From Oceanospirillum beijerinckii DSM 7166 (GTDB lineage: Bacteria > Pseudomonadota > Gammaproteobacteria > Pseudomonadales > Halomonadaceae), in the NCBI RefSeq assembly GCF_000422425.1, contig NZ_AULT01000008.1:1-64000 (forward strand): a stretch of DNA of 64,000 bases. The letters are read 5' to 3'. This document shows, in pieces, positions 25,697 to 34,555 of this stretch (position 1 is its first letter; each line of letters begins with the position of its first letter). Position numbers and translations under genes: made by a program. Below the pieces are notes generated by a model. The model was not told the origin of the DNA and made no database searches. It worked only from the letters and a program-made list of their open reading frames with translations.

Positions 25697-27319
25697 TCAG
25701 CTTAAACGGAATGTGCTCAGGCGCTCACGCAGGTTATCAGCCATGCCTGCTACCTGTTGGCTGCTATGGGTGATGGTTTCAGCACGGGCCAAGACATCAT
25801 GGGATATATCGCGAATGCCCATCAGGTTGTTGTTGATTTCATTGGCAACACTGCCTTGCTGCTCTGCAGCCGATGCGATCTGAGTGCTCATATCACTGAC
25901 ACGACCAATATGGGCGACAATGCTGCCCAGGTCTGAGCCTGCCTGGCTGATCAGGGATACGCTTTGATGCGCTTGTTCTTCGCTTTTGCCCATACTGCTG
26001 TTAGCGGCTTCGGAGCGCAGTTGCAGCTGTTCAATAATGTTCTCAATCTCTCCGGTTGAGCCCTGGGTACGGCTGGCCAGGTTACGAACCTCATCGGCAA
26101 CCACAGCAAAGCCTCGACCGGCTTCACCGGCACGGGCGGCTTCAATCGCTGCGTTCAGAGCCAGCAGATTGGTTTGTTCGGAGATCTCACGAATCACGCT
26201 GACCACATTGCCAATCTGGTTGGTTTGTTCACTCAGTTGCCCCATCACATTACTGGCTTCGGCGACATTGCTGGCCAGGTTTTTAATGGCTGTGACAGTT
26301 TGGTTAACTTCATGCTGGCTTTGGCTGACCTCACCATTGGCACTTTGAGTGATCTCAGCGGTTTCGATAGCATTGCGGGCGACCTCCTGAATGGTACAGG
26401 ACATCTCTTCCATGGCAGAGGCCAGCTTATCCACTTCATGGAACTGACGATCCATTCCGGCGCGGGTCTCTTCGGTGTTGTGGCTCATTTCTGTAGTGTG
26501 GGTGCGCAGTTGATCCGCAGCCAGTCCTACATCGGTCAAGATGGTTTTTAGCGATGTGGTCATGGCATCGATTTCCCGGGCCAGCTGACCGATCTCATCT
26601 TTACGTTGGAAGCCCACGGTATGGGTCAGATCGCCCGCTGCAATAGAGCGTACCGTGCTGAGCATCTGGTTCAGAGGTTGAGTGATATTGCGTACCATCA
26701 CCCAGCTGCCCCAGATACCGGCCAGTAGAGGCAGTAGCTGGTAAAGAACGGACTCCGTTAGTGCAGCCCAGAAAATTTCAGCTACATCACTCAGGTATAC
26801 GCCGCTGCCCACAACCCAGCCCCAGGGTTTAAAGCCTTTAACAAAGGAGACCTTATCTTTAGGTGCTTTGAACTGGGGCCCCTTATAGGTGTATTCAACA
26901 AAGCCTTCGCCTTGGTTTTTAACCGTGGTCACCATGGCCTGCCAATGGTATTGACCCGATGCATCCTGAGTGTTGGTCATATCCTTACCGATAAGCTTTT
27001 GCTTGATCGGGTGCATGACCAGCTTGTGGTTCATATCATTAATCCAGAAATAACCGTTTTTACCGTAGCGTAGGCTGGCAATGGCCGCTTTTGCCTGCTC
27101 CTGGGCTTTGGCTTCACCGATTTCCGGAATCTGCTTATAGTAATGATCCAGCAGGCTGGAAGCGGATTGCACCTGTTCCTGAACCTGGGCTTTGCGTGAG
27201 CTGAGTAGTTCATCGTACAGGCGGTAAAGGGAGTTGAGTTCGATCAGCATCAGTGTTGTCAGCAGCAGTCCGATCAGCAGCGCCAGTTTTCGTGCAACCG
27301 GCCAATGGCGTATGTCCAT
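25697..27319 (-). CDS. methyl-accepting chemotaxis protein, single Cache sensor
   Basis: 540 aa. TM1 is ~11-30, then a ~150-residue sCache_2 domain ([37 protein letters not shown]), TM2 ~188-208, HAMP ([20 protein letters not shown]) and an MCP hairpin with tip [20 protein letters not shown]. It has the same architecture as the receptor at 15125-16762, so the two are probably paralogues with different ligands. Transcribed alone. Confidence 0.95.
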   Translation of the reverse strand: MDIRHWPVARKLALLIGLLLTTLMLIELNSLYRLYDELLSSRKAQVQEQVQSASSLLDHYYKQIPEIGEAKAQEQAKAAIASLRYGKNGYFWINDMNHKLVMHPIKQKLIGKDMTNTQDASGQYHWQAMVTTVKNQGEGFVEYTYKGPQFKAPKDKVSFVKGFKPWGWVVGSGVYLSDVAEIFWAALTESVLYQLLPLLAGIWGSWVMVRNITQPLNQMLSTVRSIAAGDLTHTVGFQRKDEIGQLAREIDAMTTSLKTILTDVGLAADQLRTHTTEMSHNTEETRAGMDRQFHEVDKLASAMEEMSCTIQEVARNAIETAEITQSANGEVSQSQHEVNQTVTAIKNLASNVAEASNVMGQLSEQTNQIGNVVSVIREISEQTNLLALNAAIEAARAGEAGRGFAVVADEVRNLASRTQGSTGEIENIIEQLQLRSEAANSSMGKSEEQAHQSVSLISQAGSDLGSIVAHIGRVSDMSTQIASAAEQQGSVANEINNNLMGIRDISHDVLARAETITHSSQQVAGMADNLRERLSTFRLS

Positions 27320-27679
27320 TTATTCCAGTCCTAAGTTAACAGTCATTTGGTTAGTGTGAGGTGTTACTATTTATTTTAATTATGTAAATAGATTGTAACT
27401 TAGCTGGTGTATAGGAACAATTAGACTAGGGTTATTGCTCAGATGATATTTTTATATGCAGTGCCCAAATAATTAATAAAAATCTTAATACAGTCCAATA
27501 GCTGGTTGTTTCACCTGTTTTTTTATCGGTTTGTCTGTAGTGCTTTGGTATTGTATCTGTGTTTTTAGTGCTTGGTAGTTGACTGGATTGGTAGGTTTTA
27601 TCGTCTTACTGTGAGCCGTTAATATTGTTTGTGCTTACACTGAAAGATGGACTGAAAAGCGTTTATAGGGAGAAATGAA
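27320..27679. other. AT-rich divergent intergenic region
   Basis: 360 bp, very AT-rich, between the Cache receptor and deaminase genes. Presumably it holds promoters for both. No convincing -35/-10 pair, repeat or small ORF could be singled out. Confidence 0.4.
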
Positions 27680-28252
27680 GTGGAAGTCGCAAGATTACAG
27701 CAGCTGGATGAATACCTGAGTCAGGGACCTGCAAGCCATTGCCGTGATGATATTTGGGCGCGACTATGCTGTCAGCAAGCGCTACTCGCGTTGGAGTCGG
27801 GAAGCTATGGCGTGGGTGCTGTAATTGTTGACCGTAGTAATGAACTGGTTTGCGTCGCCCATAACAGTGTATTTAGTCCCGGTTATCAATCAGGTAAGCA
27901 TGCGGAGATGGAGGTTTTGAATATCCTGGAGCAGGATTTTTCCCATCTTAAACGCCATGACCTAACCCTCTATGTCAGTCTGGAACCCTGCCTGATGTGT
28001 ACCGGTCGTATTCTATTGTCCGGTATCGGACAGGTGCGTTATCTGGCGAAGGATAAGGCTGGAGGGTTTGCTACCCATATGCACCTGCTACCGCCTGCGT
28101 GGAAAAACCTGGCTTCTCAATTAATAGTGGAACATGCCAAGGTGGATCGGTTCTGGTCAGATCTTGCGTTGACAATGGTTGAGGAGCAATCGGATCAGAT
28201 GCGGAAAAAGGTGGTTTCGGCTTGGCAAGCATCAGTGGATGAACGACTTTAA
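27680..28252 (+). CDS. cytidine/nucleoside deaminase-family protein
   Basis: 190 aa. The zinc deaminase motifs are intact: HAEMEVLN (His74, Glu76) and PCLMCTGRILLSGI (Cys104, Cys107). The catalytic core is flanked by ~40 extra N-terminal and ~50 extra C-terminal residues compared with TadA, and the window also has a true tadA at 59819. It is therefore probably a nucleoside or base deaminase of other specificity, which cannot be named. GTG start at 27680 with AGGGAGA upstream. Confidence 0.82.
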   Translation: MEVARLQQLDEYLSQGPASHCRDDIWARLCCQQALLALESGSYGVGAVIVDRSNELVCVAHNSVFSPGYQSGKHAEMEVLNILEQDFSHLKRHDLTLYVSLEPCLMCTGRILLSGIGQVRYLAKDKAGGFATHMHLLPPAWKNLASQLIVEHAKVDRFWSDLALTMVEEQSDQMRKKVVSAWQASVDERL

Positions 28253-28454
28253 GATTGGCTGACTTCTTATATGGAGTAGGTGATTGATAGGGCAAGAGTT
28301 AATAGAGCAGGCTGGAGACAGAAGAGAACTCTGCCCCGGCTGCTGATCACAGCCGAAACAGAGGGTGGGAACCAGAATTCCACATTTTTCAGATAATGGG
28401 TATAACCTTCTATCCAGAGGGTTATCCTTATCTGCAGGTGCTTTTACCAGGAGA
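28253..28454. other. convergent intergenic region with nested hairpins
   Basis: Between the deaminase and nrdB 3' ends. CTCTG (28330-28334) can pair with CAGAG (28359-28363), enclosing CGGCTG/CAGCCG (28337-28355) with C-rich and GAAA internal loops. A second hairpin, ATAACC/GGTTAT (28402-28425), lies nearer nrdB and could form its 3' end. It has no classical T-run. It could be a terminator pair or a structured RNA. Confidence 0.4.
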
Positions 28455-29780
28455 TTAATCCCAGCTGAGTGCACCGCCAACCTGATACTCGGTCACACGA
28501 GTTTCAAAGAAGTTCTTCTCTTTACGCAGATCGATAATTTCCGACATCCATGGGAATGGGTTGGTCGCGCCCGGGAACTGTTCTTTCAGGCCCAGCTGTT
28601 GCAGACGACGGTTACAGATAAAGTGCAGGTACTCTTCCATAATTCCGGCATTCATACCCAGAACACCGCGCGGCATGGTATCGCGTGCGTATTCAATCTC
28701 CAGCTCTGTGCCTTCCAGAATCATCTGGGTCACTTCATCCTGGAACTCTGATGTCCACAGGTGCGGATTCTCGATCTTGATCTGATTGATCACATCGACA
28801 CCGAAGTTCAGGTGCATAGATTCGTCACGCAGGATGTACTGGAACTGCTCTGCCACACCGGTCATCTTGTTACGACGACCCATAGACAGAATCTGACTAA
28901 AGCCGCAGTAGAAGAAGATGCCTTCAGTCACACAGTAGAAAGCGATCAGATTACGCAGCAGTTCCTGGTCGGTCTCTGGTGTACCGGTTTGGAAGCTCGG
29001 ATTAGACAGGGAGTGAGTGTGGCTCAGACTCCAGCTGGCTTTCTTCGCGATGGATGGTACTTCACGGTACATGTTGAAGACTTCGCCTTCATCCATACCC
29101 AGAGATTCCACGCAGTACTGGTAAGCGTGCGTATGAATCGCTTCTTCAAATGCCTGACGCAGAAGGTACTGGCGACACTCTGGATTGGTGATCAGACGGT
29201 AAACCGCCAGTACCAGATTGTTCGCAACCAGAGAGTCTGCAGTGGAGAAGTAACCCAGAGAGCGCATCACGATCATACGCTCATCTTCAGTCAGACCGTC
29301 CCGGCTTTTCCACAGGGCGATATCCGCATTCATGTTGACTTCCTGCGGCATCCAGTGGTTTGCAGTACCATCCAGATATTTCTGCCACGCCCAGTCGTAC
29401 TTAAACGGCACCAGCTGGTTCAGGTCAGCACGACAGTTGATCATACGCTTGTCGTCCACTTCGATACGGGCAGCACCCATTTCCAAGTCTTCCAAGCCAG
29501 GCGCGACATCAATATTTTGTACCGCGTGACGGGCACGCTCCTGAGCGTTCATATCCGCCGGTTGGCTGATTTGATCAGGTGCTACAGGTGCTGGAGCTTG
29601 AACCGGGGACGGTGCGGCAGCTGGTGTCGGCTTAACAGACGTTGAAGCCTGAGCTGTTGGAGCTGCTTGTGGCGCTGTTTGTGATGGTGCTTGCGGAGCA
29701 ACTTTTGGCTGCGCTGCATATTGTGGTTTTGGTTCAGCGACTACGGTATCGTCGGAATCAAATTCGTCCCAGCTAAGCAT
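28455..29780 (-). CDS. nrdB: ribonucleotide reductase class Ia, beta subunit
   Basis: 441 aa. It makes the diferric tyrosyl radical used by NrdA to reduce ribonucleoside diphosphates. The radical and metal residues are present: Asp182 (TADSL), Glu213, His216 and the radical Tyr220 (EEAIHTHAY), and the later DESMHLNFG ligands. The last residues, GGALSWD, form the NrdA-binding tail. Unusual: residues ~13-75 form a Pro/Ala/Gln-rich linker after an N-terminal MLSWDEFD that repeats the LSWD of the C-terminus. Downstream of nrdA on the same strand. Confidence 0.96.
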   Translation of the reverse strand: MLSWDEFDSDDTVVAEPKPQYAAQPKVAPQAPSQTAPQAAPTAQASTSVKPTPAAAPSPVQAPAPVAPDQISQPADMNAQERARHAVQNIDVAPGLEDLEMGAARIEVDDKRMINCRADLNQLVPFKYDWAWQKYLDGTANHWMPQEVNMNADIALWKSRDGLTEDERMIVMRSLGYFSTADSLVANNLVLAVYRLITNPECRQYLLRQAFEEAIHTHAYQYCVESLGMDEGEVFNMYREVPSIAKKASWSLSHTHSLSNPSFQTGTPETDQELLRNLIAFYCVTEGIFFYCGFSQILSMGRRNKMTGVAEQFQYILRDESMHLNFGVDVINQIKIENPHLWTSEFQDEVTQMILEGTELEIEYARDTMPRGVLGMNAGIMEEYLHFICNRRLQQLGLKEQFPGATNPFPWMSEIIDLRKEKNFFETRVTEYQVGGALSWD

Positions 29781-29983
29781 GATGATTACCCTCTAAAAAT
29801 CTGGTATCTGAATATATATACAGTATAGCGCGACTCTCATTGCATCGGCTTGCCACAGGGCTTTAAATCACCTGATCCGATAAATATGTATGGAATAACA
29901 AGATGTTAAAAACACTGTGGCAAACCGTTCAGTGATTGCGGCTGTTCAAAATTATTTGTGGTCTTGCAGGCATCCGTGCCAGG

Positions 29984-30034
29984 GCTGAGCTGTTTTAGAC
30001 AGCTCAGCATTGTCCAGAAGTTAAGTTATCCACA
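29984..30034 (-). promoter_or_regulatory. nrdA-nrdB spacer: hairpin and DnaA box
   Basis: The 283 bp between nrdA and nrdB contains a 10 bp stem, GCTGAGCTGT/ACAGCTCAGC (29984-30008), without a T-run. It also has a perfect DnaA box, TTATCCACA (30026-30034), ~30 bp after the nrdA stop. The hairpin could set the ratio of nrdA to nrdB message. The lone DnaA box could be chance. Confidence 0.4.
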
Positions 30035-30063
30035 CCCTGATGGGCGCTTAAAGATCGCCTAAC

Positions 30064-32955
30064 CTACTGACAGGCTTCACAATCCGGGTTGTCGATGGAG
30101 CAGGCCAGTGGCACAGCGGCGGCTTCGCCATCCAGCTCAAACTCATCTTTAGCCGCTGTCACAGTGGAGACTGCAGGTGCTTCTGCAACCGGTGCTGGCG
30201 CAGGAGCTGCAGGGGCAACACCAGAAGACACGGCGTTGTGAGTACCACGGCTTACGGTGGATTTCTCAACGGTAGATGCACCCATGGCACGCAGGTAGTA
30301 CGTGGTTTTCAGACCGCACAACCAAGCCATACGGTAGGTGATATCCAGTTTCTTACCATTCACGCCCGAGATGTACAGGTTCAGGGACTGGGCCTGATCG
30401 ATCCATTTCTGACGGCGGCTGGCGGACTCCACCAACCAACGAGGCTCAACCTCAAATGCGTTGGAGTACAGGGCTTTCAGATCTTCCGGGATTCGCTCAA
30501 TCGGTTGTACGGAGCCATCATAGTATTTCAGGTCGTTAACCATCACCTCATCCCATAGACCGCGTTCTTTCAGGTCACGTACCATGTATGGGTTTACTAC
30601 GGTGAATTCGCCGGACAGGTTCGATTTCACGTACAGGTTCTGGTAAGTCGGCTCGATAGACTGAGATACACCACAAATATTGGAGATGGTCGCCGTCGGT
30701 GCAATCGCCATTACGTTGGAGTTACGCATACCCTGGGTTTGCACCTGATCACGCAGTTCGTCCCAGTTCAGGGTGCTGCTCAGGTCAACCTTGATGAATT
30801 TCTCACCACGGGCTTCGATCAGGTTATTCATGGAATCCAGTGGCAGTACGCCCTGGCTCCACAGAGAACCGTCGAAAGTCTCGTAACGACCACGCTCACG
30901 GGCCAGATCGCTGGATGCCTTGATGGCGTAGTAGCTGATCGCTTCCATCGACTGGTCTGCAAATGCAACGGCCTGTTCGGAGGCGTACGGTGTCTTAGCC
31001 TTGTACAGTGCATCCTGGAAGCCCATGATGCCCAGACCCACAGGGCGGTGCTTCATGTTTGATTTACGCGCCTGAGGTACGGCGTAATAGTTGATATCGA
31101 TCACGTTATCCAGCATACGGACTGCAGTAGTTACCGTTGCGCGGATTTTGTCGATATCCAGTTCACCGTTCTCGGTCACGTGCTGCGCCAGGTTAACAGA
31201 ACCCAGGTTACATACTGCGATCTCGTCAGCGCTGGTGTTCAGCGTAATTTCAGTACACAGGTTAGAGGAGTGCACCACGCCCACATGCTGTTGTGGCGAG
31301 CGCAGGTTACAAGGATCTTTAAAAGTGATCCAAGGGTGGCCTGTTTCGAACAGCATGGAGAGCATCTTGCGCCACAGATCTTTTGCCTTAATGCGCTTGA
31401 ACAGACGAATCTCGCCCAGATCCGCTTTACGCTCGTACTCTTCGTAGCGGGTTTCAAAGGCGCGGCCATACAGGTCGTGCAGGTCCGGTGTGTCTGAAGG
31501 AGAGAACAGGGTCCACTCTTTATCTTCGAAGACACGCTTCATCAGCAGGTCCGGTACCCAGTTCGCGGTATTCATATCGTGAGTACGACGACGGTCATCA
31601 CCGGTGTTCTTACGCAGATCCAGGAACTCTTCCACGTCCAGGTGCCAGCTTTCCAGGTACGCACATACCGCACCCTTGCGCTTACCACCCTGGTTAACCG
31701 CAACGGCAGTATCGTTCACTACTTTCAGGAACGGCACAACACCTTGTGATTTGCCGTTGGTGCCCTTGATGTAGGAGCCCAGTGCGCGTACAGGTGTCCA
31801 GTCATTGCCCAGGCCACCGGCCCACTTGGACAGCAGAGCATTATCTTTAATTGCGCCGTAGATACCTTCCAGGTCATCCGGTACGTGTGTCAGGTAGCAG
31901 GATGACAGCTGCGGACGACGGGTACCCGAGTTAAACAGGGTCGGCGTCGATGACATGTAGTCGAAGCTGGACAGCAGATTGTAGAACTCAATAGCGCGCT
32001 CGGTGCGTTGCTCTTCGTTCAGAGACAGGCCCATAGCGACACGCATAAACATCACCTGAGGCAGTTCGTAGCGCACTTCGTCACAATGCAGGAAGTAGCG
32101 GTCGTACAGAGTCTGCAGACCCAGGTAGGTGAAGTTATTGTCGTTCTCTGGTTTGATCGCCGCACCCAGGGCCTCCAGATCAAACTCCACCAGTTCCGGC
32201 GACAGTTGTTCCAGCTCAATACCTTTAGCGATATAAGCAGTAAAAGCCTTGGGGTACAGATCAGCCATTTCGTGCTGAGTGGCTTCCGGCGCGACTTTCA
32301 GAAAGCTCAGAGCTTCACGACGCAGGTTGTCCAGCAGCAGGCGGGCTGTCACATAAGTGTAGTTAGGCTCTTTTTCAACCAGGGTGCGGGCGGCCATCAT
32401 AAGGGCAGTAGAAACGCCATCGGCAGGTACGCCGTCATATAGGTTCTTCAGTGCATCTTCGATGATTGCGCGCTTATCCACTTCTTCCAGGTTGGAGCAG
32501 GCCTCTGATACCAGCGTTTCAATACGACCGAGATCCAGTGGCAGCTTCAGGCCATCCGGGTTAGTCACATTGATAGTCGGGTGTGGTTTATTGATGCCTT
32601 TTTCCTTTGCAGCGCGCAGGCGTGCATGTTCTTCACGGTACAGTACGTAAGCTCGGGCAACCTTATGTTCACCGGAACGCATCAGTATCAGTTCAATCTG
32701 GTCCTGAATATCTTCAATATGTACTACACCACCGGCAGGCATACGTCTCTGGAAGGTATCAACGATCATTTGAGTAAAGCTGTCTACCTGATCGTGAATG
32801 CGACTGGATGCCTGAGCATTGTCACCTTCCACTGCGATAAAGGCTTTACTCATTGCAACGGAGATTTTGCTTGGATCAAACGCGACCAGATCACCAGTGC
32901 GCTTCATCACTTGTAGCGCACTCAAAGCCGCGTTCTGAGTTGTATCCTGTGCCAT
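30064..32955 (-). CDS. nrdA: ribonucleotide reductase class Ia, alpha subunit
   Basis: 963 aa catalytic subunit. Residues ~15-115 form an ATP-cone allosteric domain (VMKRTGDLVAFDPSKISVAM). Residues ~140-230 look like a second, degenerate cone, as in the Pseudomonas NrdA type. The catalytic barrel contains the NLCTEI loop (Asn-x-Cys-x-Glu) and the redox Cys in QLSSCYL. The C-terminus carries the regenerating pair in CEAC (DNPDCEACQ), preceded by a Pro/Ala-rich flexible linker. Longer than E. coli NrdA (761 aa) because of the extra cone and linker. Transcribed from the promoter at 33146-33174. Confidence 0.97.
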   Translation of the reverse strand: MAQDTTQNAALSALQVMKRTGDLVAFDPSKISVAMSKAFIAVEGDNAQASSRIHDQVDSFTQMIVDTFQRRMPAGGVVHIEDIQDQIELILMRSGEHKVARAYVLYREEHARLRAAKEKGINKPHPTINVTNPDGLKLPLDLGRIETLVSEACSNLEEVDKRAIIEDALKNLYDGVPADGVSTALMMAARTLVEKEPNYTYVTARLLLDNLRREALSFLKVAPEATQHEMADLYPKAFTAYIAKGIELEQLSPELVEFDLEALGAAIKPENDNNFTYLGLQTLYDRYFLHCDEVRYELPQVMFMRVAMGLSLNEEQRTERAIEFYNLLSSFDYMSSTPTLFNSGTRRPQLSSCYLTHVPDDLEGIYGAIKDNALLSKWAGGLGNDWTPVRALGSYIKGTNGKSQGVVPFLKVVNDTAVAVNQGGKRKGAVCAYLESWHLDVEEFLDLRKNTGDDRRRTHDMNTANWVPDLLMKRVFEDKEWTLFSPSDTPDLHDLYGRAFETRYEEYERKADLGEIRLFKRIKAKDLWRKMLSMLFETGHPWITFKDPCNLRSPQQHVGVVHSSNLCTEITLNTSADEIAVCNLGSVNLAQHVTENGELDIDKIRATVTTAVRMLDNVIDINYYAVPQARKSNMKHRPVGLGIMGFQDALYKAKTPYASEQAVAFADQSMEAISYYAIKASSDLARERGRYETFDGSLWSQGVLPLDSMNNLIEARGEKFIKVDLSSTLNWDELRDQVQTQGMRNSNVMAIAPTATISNICGVSQSIEPTYQNLYVKSNLSGEFTVVNPYMVRDLKERGLWDEVMVNDLKYYDGSVQPIERIPEDLKALYSNAFEVEPRWLVESASRRQKWIDQAQSLNLYISGVNGKKLDITYRMAWLCGLKTTYYLRAMGASTVEKSTVSRGTHNAVSSGVAPAAPAPAPVAEAPAVSTVTAAKDEFELDGEAAAVPLACSIDNPDCEACQ

Positions 32956-33145
32956 AGCTATTAATGCCTGCCTGATAGATTATTTGGTTGCTAAAACTGT
33001 TAAAAAAACAGTCATGCCCGACACCTCCCCAAGCCAGAAAATAAATGACTTGAGGCAGTGATGTCTGAGGCGTAAAACTTGCGTCAGTTTGATGGAGAAT
33101 GGATGAGAATCCAGAGAAACTGACTATTTCAAAAGCATGTATTGA

Positions 33146-33174
33146 ATTGTAGTTCGATTTATGCCTAAACCCAA
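33146..33174 (-). promoter_or_regulatory. nrdA sigma-70 promoter
   Basis: On the minus strand TTGGGT (33174-33169) and TACAAT (33151-33146) are separated by 17 bp. The predicted start leaves a ~180-base leader before nrdA. The -35 element lies inside the first NrdR-like box. Confidence 0.6.
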
Positions 33175-33215
33175 TATATGGGGTGTAGCTGGATCGAGGG
33201 CACAAGATAATGTTG
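33169..33215 (-). promoter_or_regulatory. paired NrdR-like boxes
   Basis: Box 1 (33169-33184), read on the minus strand as ACCCCATATATTGGGT, matches the NrdR consensus acaCwAtATaTwGtgt at ~13 of 16 positions. Box 2 (33200-33215), GCACAAGATAATGTTG, matches ~11 of 16. The two starts are exactly 31 bp apart, three helical turns, the usual arrangement for NrdR, which represses nrd genes when dATP is high. nrdR itself is not in the window. Confidence 0.65.
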
Positions 33216-33231
33216 TTTCTTGCTTGTTGCA

Positions 33232-33251
33232 AGTGGATAACTTGTGAATAA
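33232..33251 (-). promoter_or_regulatory. two DnaA boxes upstream of nrdA
   Basis: On the minus strand TTATTCACA (33251-33243) is a perfect DnaA box and TTATCCACT (33240-33232) has one mismatch. They are separated by two bases and lie just upstream of the NrdR boxes. DnaA is a known regulator of nrdAB in E. coli, linking dNTP synthesis to replication initiation. Confidence 0.6.
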
Positions 33252-33642
33252 ATTGTGTTTATTCAGGGTGTAAAAACCTACTAACCTTGGAAGGGTAAGC
33301 GCAGAGGGATTGCGGAAAATTCAAGTCTGAAAGCAGAAAATTTTTTCAGCTTGAAGGAGAGGATAATGAAAGTTTTTGTTGATCTTACGCAGGCTATCCC
33401 GTACATAGCACGTATTGTTTTAAATGTAACCTGATGTATGATTAAGGTTATAAAAAGATACGGCAGTGCAAATAAACCAGTATTAAAAATGTTGGTTTCG
33501 GTGTCGATCATGAAATAGATGAACACGCTTAGTTGTCCGGCCTTGTTTATGGACTCAGGTTAAGCAGAAACTGTCAAAGACCGGCTCAGAGAAAGCATAT
33601 ATTGGCTGGAGGCTGGTCACCAAGATTACTAGAGAGCATTCC
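33252..33642. other. intergenic region between nrdA and the rstA-like gene
   Basis: AT-rich. A minus-strand reading frame at 33281-33526 has no recognisable domain and no good ribosome-binding site, and is not called. No repeat or structured RNA was recognised. Confidence 0.4.
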
Positions 33643-34362
33643 GTGGATACACAAGAAACTTCCCGCATTCTAATAGTAGAAGATGATGAGCGCCTTGCTA
33701 ACCTGACTCAGGAATACCTGGAAGGTAATGGTTTTGAGGTGGGTGTTGAAGGTGACGGTAATCGCGCGGTAGAGCGTATTCTGAATGAAAAGCCTGATCT
33801 GGTAATCTTGGATGTGATGTTGCCTGGTGAAGATGGGTTAGGTGTCTGTCGCCGCGTACGTCCTGAATATTCTGGCCCTATTTTGATGCTCACCGCCCGT
33901 ACAGATGATATGGACCAGGTTGTTGGTCTGGAGATGGGAGCTGATGATTATGTTTCCAAGCCAGTACGGCCTCGTGTGCTTCTGGCACGTGTCCGTGCTC
34001 TGTTGCGTCGTATCAGCGGTGGTGATGAGCCGATAGAAATATCGGATGACAATGAGAGTCGTCTGCAGTTTGGTGACCTGGTGATCGATAACGCCATGCG
34101 TGAAGCCTGGTTAAAAGATGAAGGCATTGATCTGACCAGTGCAGAGTTTGATCTGCTGTGGCTGTTGGCTTCTAATGCAGGTCGCGTACTGACCCGTGAA
34201 GAGATTTTCACGGCATTACGCGGTAATGAATATGATGGTCAGGATCGCTCTATTGATGTTCGGGTATCCCGCATCCGTCCTAAGGTAGGCGATGACCCTA
34301 TGCATCCGCGTCGTATCAAAACCGTGCGTAGTAAAGGTTATCTCTTTGTCAAAGAAGTTTAA
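33643..34362 (+). CDS. OmpR-family response regulator, RstA-like
   Basis: 239 aa. The receiver domain has the acidic pocket Glu13/Asp14/Asp15, phospho-acceptor Asp57 (LVILDVMLPG) and Lys106 (YVSKPVRP). A winged-helix DNA-binding domain follows (~residues 140-238, RSIDVRVSRIRPKVGDDP). The receiver resembles E. coli RstA (EMGADDY, PVRPRVLLARVR). GTG start with AGAG upstream. It is followed after ~190 bp by its likely kinase. In E. coli RstAB is a PhoP-linked regulator, and targets here are unknown. Confidence 0.9.
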   Translation: MDTQETSRILIVEDDERLANLTQEYLEGNGFEVGVEGDGNRAVERILNEKPDLVILDVMLPGEDGLGVCRRVRPEYSGPILMLTARTDDMDQVVGLEMGADDYVSKPVRPRVLLARVRALLRRISGGDEPIEISDDNESRLQFGDLVIDNAMREAWLKDEGIDLTSAEFDLLWLLASNAGRVLTREEIFTALRGNEYDGQDRSIDVRVSRIRPKVGDDPMHPRRIKTVRSKGYLFVKEV

Positions 34363-34407
34363 GTACCTGGTGCTTATAATATTGAGTGTGAACAGATAAG
34401 TGTGAAT

Positions 34408-34438
34408 AAGGCAGGCGACAAGTCTGCCTTTTCTTTTT
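34408..34438 (+). terminator. hairpin between the rstA- and rstB-like genes
   Basis: AAGGCAG pairs with CTGCCTT, then TTCTTTTT. It should end or attenuate the regulator transcript before the kinase gene. Confidence 0.75.
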
Positions 34439-34555
34439 CAGGGTTTTCTTTGCTTTTTGGCTCTCTTGTGTAACCCTCTTCTTATCAACTTATAGCTTCG
34501 CATAAGTGCCTGGCTTATCAACCTCCCGTTAAGGTGTATTGGACGAGCCCTGACC

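Noticed and set aside
28300-28400. Cobalamin riboswitch between the deaminase gene and nrdB
   Set aside because: Some B12-box-like words (GGCTGGAGAC, GGGTGGGAACC) occur, but in the wrong order, and the region lies at the 3' ends of both genes.
28761-29645. 294-codon plus-strand open frame opposite nrdB
   Set aside because: Antisense shadow of a conserved gene.
29809-29824. NrdR box directly upstream of nrdB
   Set aside because: AT-rich core matches but the conserved outer C and G are wrong and there is no partner box at 31 bp.
32891-33232. 113-codon minus-strand frame overlapping the nrdA start
   Set aside because: It covers the nrdA promoter, NrdR boxes and leader in another frame and has no domain.
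33281-33526. 81-codon minus-strand frame upstream of nrdA
   Set aside because: AT-rich, Ile/Phe-rich chance frame with no ribosome-binding site and no recognisable similarity.
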